A program made the position numbers and the translations under genes. Below, one piece after another: positions 58,503-64,000 of a DNA stretch of 64,000 bases. The stretch is taken from NCBI RefSeq assembly GCF_000234665.1, contig NC_018313.1, positions 186,001 to 250,000 of the forward strand. Reading direction: 5' to 3'. The notes below the pieces were generated by a model. That model saw only the letters and a program-made list of their open reading frames with translations. It was not told where the DNA came from and ran no database searches. Position 1 is the stretch's first letter, and each line of letters starts with the position of its first letter. Source of the stretch: Leishmania mexicana MHOM/GT/2001/U1103 (taxonomy: Eukaryota > Euglenozoa > Kinetoplastea > Trypanosomatida > Trypanosomatidae).

Positions 58503-59615
58503 ATGTTTCCGCAGGGGCTGATCGACCAATGGCTGAGCAAATCACGTGAGGGCCGCCGCAGCGTGCGAGAGGACCGGAAAGCAACGCCAGCCATCCTGGA
58601 CAACATCGACCGCCTCGAGGAGTACTGCCGTAGCCACCCCTACAACGTCTTTTGTGCGAGCACGTTGCAGCATCCTCCTTTTGCCCTCCACGCACTGGAG
58701 AGCGAAGCGGCAGCGCAGCAGCGGCTCGCACAGCCGCCGCCGGTGTTCGCAGCGACCGTCCCCTCGCCCTCTGCTCACACGACGGCCTCCAATGAGGTGT
58801 GGGGCGGCGTCTGTGGGCGGTACGCAGACGGAGACGAATCTCGCGCGTCGGTGGCGGCTGCTCGTCAACATCTGCACAACGTCGCTGCGCGACTCGCCAC
58901 GTATCTGCAGTCTAGCGGCGCCGTGAGGAGTTCGGCAACCCGTCATGAGGAAGAGTCGCAGTGCACCGTTGTGGCAGACTTCTTCGTGCACTTGTTGTCG
59001 GAGGCGGCGGTGGCCGCCGTGTACCGGCAGGGTATCGCTGCGCAGGTGGAGGGCGAGGAGCGGGCGGCCTTTCAGCATCGCCAGTCGCGGCGACGGCTGC
59101 AACTCCCCGTTCACAGCAAGCACGACGGTACTCTTGAGGGTCTGGAGTTGTCAGACCGTAAGGGGGCAGGCGCCGAGGCCGTCCATGAGGTCGAGGGTCT
59201 AACGGTGGTGCGGCCCATTGCTGACTACCGGCGACTGAGTCAGGGACTCGCTTCGCTGTGGAGTTTGCTGGCACAAACGGAGCGGCGTGGTGGACTGGCG
59301 CCCGGCGGACCACCATCGAAAAAACGCAGCCGCGACAGCACCGCCGATACTGACTCGGCGGACGACAACGACAACCTGTGGACGCGCGTGCGTGTGGACT
59401 ACCTGCGCCACTGGCTTGGCGACCGTCCCCTTCCACCCCCGCCGCCTCTTCCGGGCACCGCAGCGTTGGGGGAGACTCAACGAAGGACAGAGGCATCGTC
59501 GCCAGCGAACCTGGGTGGCGCGTGGCGGAGCCGGCCGCTCTACATCTCCGAGCGCGATGTGGAGTTTGCCCTGCGCAAGGTGCTCGCGGACGTCACAGCA
59601 TCCGCACCCCCGTAA
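58503..59615 (+). CDS. Hypothetical protein, 370 residues
   Basis: The start follows a clear splice-acceptor-like tract. The N-terminus (GLIDQWLSKSREG...ILDNIDRLEEYCRSHPYNVF) is helical and looks conserved. The middle (TVVADFFVHLLSEAAVAAVYRQG) is an amphipathic helix, followed by an Arg-rich QSRRRLQ segment. PPSKKRSRDS near residue 280 resembles a nuclear localisation signal, followed by a short acidic stretch. The C-terminal block RPLYISERDVEFALRKVLAD looks folded and could be a useful homology anchor. I recognise no family. A nuclear role is only suggested by the basic motif. Confidence 0.8.
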   Translation: MFPQGLIDQWLSKSREGRRSVREDRKATPAILDNIDRLEEYCRSHPYNVFCASTLQHPPFALHALESEAAAQQRLAQPPPVFAATVPSPSAHTTASNEVWGGVCGRYADGDESRASVAAARQHLHNVAARLATYLQSSGAVRSSATRHEEESQCTVVADFFVHLLSEAAVAAVYRQGIAAQVEGEERAAFQHRQSRRRLQLPVHSKHDGTLEGLELSDRKGAGAEAVHEVEGLTVVRPIADYRRLSQGLASLWSLLAQTERRGGLAPGGPPSKKRSRDSTADTDSADDNDNLWTRVRVDYLRHWLGDRPLPPPPPLPGTAALGETQRRTEASSPANLGGAWRSRPLYISERDVEFALRKVLADVTASAPP

Positions 59616-59919
59616 TGTGTCTGCTGGGACCTATCCATACCCGAACACACAAAGAAAAACGCTCTCTCTTGCTCAGGGCCAAAGTGGCCGCAAGAGCAGC
59701 AACTCCCATTCCCTGCCACACCTGCCTCCCCCCTCCTCCATGTGCCCTAGCACTGGAGACGGCGTCATGTCTACTCCTGTCAGTCCCATCTCACGCCTCT
59801 CCACCGTTTCGTCTGGCACAGCTACCCTCGCCAAGAGCACACTGCACATACTTTTCCTTGTAGATTGGACAGGACATCGCGGGCAGCGCCCCTGCGCACC
59901 GTCTACGAAGCATCCAGCC
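59616..59919. other. Short intergenic region
   Basis: About 300 bases with A-rich and C/T-rich stretches. It contains two in-frame ATGs (59740 and 59767) upstream of the chosen start of the next gene, and the acceptor-like CTTTTCCTTGTAG. Confidence 0.45.
59848..59863 (+). promoter_or_regulatory. Probable trans-splice acceptor for the gene at 59920
   Basis: ATACTTTTCCTTGTAG ends in AG at 59862-59863. The first ATG after it is 59920. Confidence 0.45.
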
Positions 59920-60840
59920 ATGTCAACCAAGCTCATCAATGCTGTCTGCACCATGGCAACGCGCGAGTGCGTTGCCGAGCTTGCGCTGTTCCACCGAGCG
60001 CTCCGCACGCTTCATCCCACCCTACCCCTCTACCTCGGCTGCAGCAGCGAGGTCCGCGACGCCGCAGAAGCGCCCACCGACGCCACCTCTCAGCTGCGTG
60101 CTCTGCACGACGACGCGCATGTGCGGTGGGTGGTGTGTCTCGACCAGTACGGCCCGGTCATTTCTCGCGCGGAAATGGAGCGCCAACGCGGCGTGTGGTA
60201 CCCCGCACGGCACACTGACTTCATGATGGAAAAGGCCAATCTGATGGAGCTGGCGTTGATGACGGCAGAGGGGAGCACGCCAACCGTGGCGTTCCTCGAC
60301 TGCGATATTACTCTGCTTCGCGAACTGCCCTGCATACCGGCAGCTGCGGCTGTTGCCCTGTCGCCGCACTGGATTCGCGAATCCGACGAGGCCGTCTTCG
60401 GCGCCCTCAACGGCGGCTACGTTGTCGCCAGCACGCCGGAGGTGCTGTGGGAGTGGCGACGAGCTACGCAGACGTCACGGTACTTTGATCAGGCTTCGCT
60501 GGAGCACGTGGCGGCTGTCTTCGAGCGGCGCGGGCAGCTGCACCGACTGCCACCGCAGCACAACTACGGGTTCTGGCGCCTCCTCCAGCCGCGCTGCGGA
60601 AGTGTCGCTGAAGAGGCGAAGCGCTTTTCCATCGCCCATGCGCCCTCACCGGGCACCGGGCAGCAACCAGGGGCGATGGCTGTCCACTACGATGGGGCAC
60701 CGCTGTGCTCCCTTCACTCGCACTTTTTGATGCCAAACCCCCCGCCAGACGTTCGCCTGTTCAACGCCGTGCTGCGGCGTTGGCTGGGGCGCTGCGCCGC
60801 CTCCAACCCCGTCTGCGCTGCGGCCCTCGCGCGCTTTTAG
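59920..60840 (+). CDS. GT-A-fold glycosyltransferase-like protein
   Basis: This protein has 306 residues from ATG 59920, chosen because it follows an acceptor-like site and starts right at the first beta strand (INAVCTMATRECV). In-frame ATGs at 59740 and 59767 would add up to 60 residues. FHRALRTLHPTLPLYLGC looks like the first Rossmann helix and strand, and FLDCDITLLREL provides a D-C-D motif (Asp127, Asp129), the metal and nucleotide-sugar binding DxD of GT-A enzymes. Later, GALNGGYVVAS and HYDG...SLHSHF fit the acceptor-site 'N.G' and C-terminal His of such transferases. There is no membrane anchor in the short form. Donor and acceptor are unknown. It is the last supported gene before the anomalous sequence. 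Confidence 0.82.
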   Translation: MSTKLINAVCTMATRECVAELALFHRALRTLHPTLPLYLGCSSEVRDAAEAPTDATSQLRALHDDAHVRWVVCLDQYGPVISRAEMERQRGVWYPARHTDFMMEKANLMELALMTAEGSTPTVAFLDCDITLLRELPCIPAAAAVALSPHWIRESDEAVFGALNGGYVVASTPEVLWEWRRATQTSRYFDQASLEHVAAVFERRGQLHRLPPQHNYGFWRLLQPRCGSVAEEAKRFSIAHAPSPGTGQQPGAMAVHYDGAPLCSLHSHFLMPNPPPDVRLFNAVLRRWLGRCAASNPVCAAALARF

Positions 60841-63800
60841 GGGTGCGGGGTTTCGGGAGGCCCCGCGCTTGGGGGTGGGCCCAGGGGGCCCGGCGCCCCG
60901 GGGGGGGGGGCGGCCCGTGCCCCCCGGCGAGCGCACCCGCCAGCCCCCACCCAACCCCGGCCCGCCCTACGCGCCGGCCCAGCCTGGCGAAGCCCAACGC
61001 CCCCCAAAGCCGCGCCGGCCGGGACGCGGCGCGCCCGCGGGGCCGCAAGCAGAGGGCGGGGAAAGGCACCCCGGCACCACGCGGGCAGAAAAGACGCGCC
61101 CCCCCCCGGCGAAACACCGCCGGAGGACCCGACCGCCCACGCCGGCGGCGGAAAAACACCCCCACCCCCACCACACGCCCCGCGCCTAACAAACCCCAAA
61201 GGGAAGCGGCCGGGCGCTGGCGGGGATATGGCCCACCCTTTCCTGGGGCGCCGGCCCCAACAAGGGCAAATCCGGCGAGCCCAGCAAAAAGAACCGAGGA
61301 GCCGACGCCGACACGGGACACACCAAGGAACCAACAAACCCCAGCGCGCCGCCAAACACCCCCAAGCACAAGGGCAACCGCCGAGCACCACAGCCCCCAA
61401 AACCAAAGGAAAAATTTCAGTGACACACAGCGGCTTTCAAGCAAGCCATACCCGTGGCAGCCGCCAAAACCCAGCCAGCCCAGCGCCAACCATAAGCCCA
61501 CCACCCCCCGCCAGACACCATGCAGAACACACAACAAGCGACAAGAGAGAAGCCACAAGAGAAACAAAACACCGACAACAGAAGCCCCAGCCCCCCCCCG
61601 CGGAGACGCCTAGCGGTGAGCGGGGCGCAGAAACACAGCAGGGTCACCGCAGCACCCCCCCCACCAGCCCCAACAACCCTCGGGAAAGAGCCCGCCAAAC
61701 CCGCCCCCCCAAAGCCACACCACCGACCACAGCCACACCGATCCGGCCACCCCCACCAAAGGGCCCCCGCAGTGAGATATGGAATCAAAACTGTGCCCAA
61801 AAGGAAAATACGACATAATCTGAAAAGGTCCAATAAGAGAGACGGCCCTTTCTTCATGCGGGAGGGGAAACGCCGGCGCGCACCCCACCCCCATTCACAC
61901 ACACGAAAGGCGCTGGGGGAAGACCCCGCCCCCCGTCCGGAAGAGACCACAACACCGGAACCCCCACCCAGAGCGGCAAGACCGCCCCCCACATTATCTT
62001 CCACTATCGAATGCCTTTGGGCCCCCCCCCTCCAGTTTTTTTTTGCCACAGTGCGGCTTAGAGAAACAAATCTTATTTGCACGGGGCCACGACACCACAA
62101 GCGAGGCCCTAAAAACCAAAGGCCGCATATTTTTCCACCCATGCAAAAACTATCGACCCACAGACTCTTTTTTGGGACGCGTGCTCCCCATAAAAATACA
62201 AGCCGGGGCCAATGGCCACAAAGACACAAGGACCCGGCCTTGGCGGCCGCGCAGAGCGCCTACCCACCCCGCCCCCAAAGGCCTCGCCTCCACAAGAGGT
62301 CACAAACCGCCCCCTGGCTTTCCCCCAAACCCGCCACAACAACGGACAAATTCCCCAAAGGAACCGCAGGTTAATAACTTCCATATTCCCGGAAGCCGTT
62401 GAAAAACCGCTGCCGCCTCATTACTTTTCCTTTTTGCGCTGTCCTTCGTTTTCCCGCCACCCGCCCGCCACACAAGGGCGAAACGCCCCACCCAAAGCCC
62501 TCCCCCACCCCCTAGAAAAAAACCCACACTGCCCGCACACCAAAAAGCGAACGGCCCCTGGCACACCAAGCGCCCACACCCACACAGGCGATTTGCCCAT
62601 GGCATGGCTACTAGGGGGTGGCGGGGCCCGCCCGGCTGCGGCTGGTGTGGCGATGGAGGTTCCGGAAAAACGCCACATTTCCGAAGCGAACTTTGCTGCC
62701 ATTTTGCCCCGGGTATTTTTTGCGCCCCCGCCGCCGTTGCGCTTTTCCAGGGTAGAAAAGACGAGAATTCTCCCAAAAGATGCGGGGGCGGGGGCGTCAT
62801 TCCGGAACGATGCCCCCGCCAGCACCCGTTTAAACTTCTCTTTTGGCGACCGGACCCCGTAGGAAGCCCCCCCCCCCCGACGCGCCGTGCTGATAAAATG
62901 CGCCGCCTTCATACCCTTTGACCGAACTTTTCCAAAAGAAAACAGGGCCCTGGCCATCCCCCGTTTTTCGACAAAAGACCCCTGCCACCGGGGGAAAGAC
63001 AGGGGGTATGCGGCGGTCAAAAAAGGTTCGCTTTTAGCCAACCCCGCCAAAACATTTTACGATGGTGGGAAACGCCGGGCCGGCCGTTTTTCATGATCCC
63101 CAATTTCCGAAACCAAAACACTGAAAAAAACAATCGGTCTTTACGCTTAGAAGGTTTTCAAACGCGTTTTCGTTCGAAAAGCCTTCAAATAACCCCCCTA
63201 GGCTGCGTTTTTTGATGACGGTGTCACGGCGGCGCGTTGGTCTGCGTTGGCCCGGTTTTTCCTCTTTAGAACACCCTCCGGAGTTATTTTTATTTGTCAT
63301 TTGCCAGCGGTGGGTGGAAAAAACACGTTTGTCATAGGTGCAATGGTTTTCACCCCCAAAAACAGACCGTCTTCTAACAGCCCTTGGTGGTGGAATTAAA
63401 CCCGTGACCCAGCCGCCCGCTAATACACCCCAAAAGAAGCGAAAATCCCGCGCCGCCCCCGGCGCCATCGCCAACAAAAGGTGCGTAAGGACCGGTTTTC
63501 TGGAAACACCACCCCTTGCCCCCCAAAGGTCCCAAACGCCGCGCCGTTTATAGCGACCAAAAGCAAAGCAAAAAGGCCAGACAACAGGCAACCGGAAAAA
63601 TATATAAAACCTGTTGGTGTGTCTTTTTTGAGGGGTGTTGTGGGAACGCCCCAAAAAGGGACGCCCACGCCTAAAGCAACGCAAAATTTTAGAGACATTT
63701 TTTTTTCGAGTCCTAAACTTTCTTAAATGATGCGATGGTGTCGCGTGTGTGTCGTTGACGCCCCCTTCACCGCGACACATTCTGGTCATCTTTGGCCGCG

Positions 63801-64000
63801 CAAAAGCAAACCGCGCTGCGGGCCCGCCCCCGGCTAATATTTTCCCCGCTTCCTTCCCTGACCCCCAAAATGTTTTTACATGATTAATGGAAAAACGCAT
63901 AACTCCTGCAAACGGCTGCGTGGAACCAAAAGAGTTTGTAAACCCCATTTGGTGTGTGGCCTTCCGTGTGGTTTAAAGCCCCTGTGGCCGGGGTTCGCCT
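60841..64000. other. Anomalous sequence: no supportable gene, probably poor-quality assembly
   Basis: Directly after the stop codon the composition changes. Roughly 60,900-61,750 is A/C/G with very few T; positions 60986-61186 contain none at all. From about 62,000 on, GC falls and runs of three to eight identical bases become very common. Open frames here (for example 60705-61613 + and 63091-63948 -) have no family-like motif and often overlap on both strands. No telomeric TTAGGG array, rRNA or known repeat is seen. The base calls here should not be trusted without reads. Confidence 0.6.
62788..62819. repeat. 32-base imperfect palindrome
   Basis: GCGGGGGC at 62788-62795 pairs with GCCCCCGC at 62812-62819 around a TCCGGA centre. 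Fourteen of sixteen pairs match and one more is a G.T wobble. It lies inside the anomalous end region, so it may be an artefact. Confidence 0.6.

Noticed and set aside
60705..61613. A + strand frame of 302 codons and overlapping minus frames of 268 and 189 codons in the end region
   Set aside because: They are Pro/Arg/Ala or Gly/Trp-rich in mutually overlapping frames, caused by the biased, T-poor sequence.
63091..63948. A minus-strand frame of 285 codons near the window end
   Set aside because: No family motif, frequent homopolymer-coded residues, and it lies in sequence whose base calls look unreliable.
63900..64000. Chromosome end or telomere
   Set aside because: No TTAGGG/CCCTAA array or recognisable telomere-associated repeat is present, so the changed composition is not explained by a telomere.
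1..64000. CRISPR arrays, operons with ribosome binding sites, bacterial terminators
   Set aside because: The gene layout and intergenic signals are those of a trypanosomatid; no regularly spaced direct repeats were seen.
1..64000. tRNA, rRNA or snRNA genes
   Set aside because: No conserved box or cloverleaf-like sequence was noticed by eye in the gaps. This is weak negative evidence only; a covariance-model scan would be decisive.

Overview
The window reads as nuclear DNA of a trypanosomatid, most probably Leishmania or a very close relative. The reasons are: every credible gene lies on the + strand without introns, as in a polycistronic unit; coding DNA is GC-rich with long antisense shadow frames; intergenic DNA is full of polypyrimidine tracts, GT/CA runs and (AT)n tracts; several ATGs follow a pyrimidine tract plus AG, as expected for spliced-leader trans-splicing; and short dispersed repeats resemble Leishmania SIDER2 retroposons. 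All product names come from motifs and family knowledge read by eye; no search was run.

Layout. 1-7.7 kb: a 5'-truncated conserved hypothetical gene, a FCP1/Tim50-like HAD-fold protein, and a conserved hypothetical. 7.7-11.5 kb: a long gene-free stretch with SIDER-like copy A. 11.5-20 kb: a coiled-coil/LRR protein, SIDER-like copy B (inverted relative to A, nearly identical), and a large disordered protein. 21.9-28 kb: an atypical dual-specificity phosphatase, a histidine phosphatase, SIDER-like copy C (internally deleted), and a cereblon-like CULT-domain protein. 30.9-37 kb: a small PSA/GP46-type surface LRR protein and a UvrD-like helicase. 37-46 kb: an S51 peptidase, a membrane-anchored glucosidase II beta-like protein, a fourth possible SIDER (D), and a conserved hypothetical. 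46-61 kb: a DH-PH RhoGEF-like protein, a DHHC palmitoyltransferase, a 2-phosphoglycerate-kinase-like P-loop protein, TYW3, prefoldin subunit 2, a hypothetical, and a GT-A-fold glycosyltransferase-like protein.

From 60,841 to the end the sequence changes abruptly. First come long stretches nearly free of T (including 201 bases with none), then sequence with lower GC and stuttered homopolymers. No gene can be supported there. A poor-quality contig end is the likeliest explanation, but it should be checked.

The genes do not form one pathway. As usual in trypanosomatids, functionally unrelated genes share one transcription unit, and regulation would act through trans-splicing, polyadenylation and 3'UTR elements such as the SIDER-like repeats.
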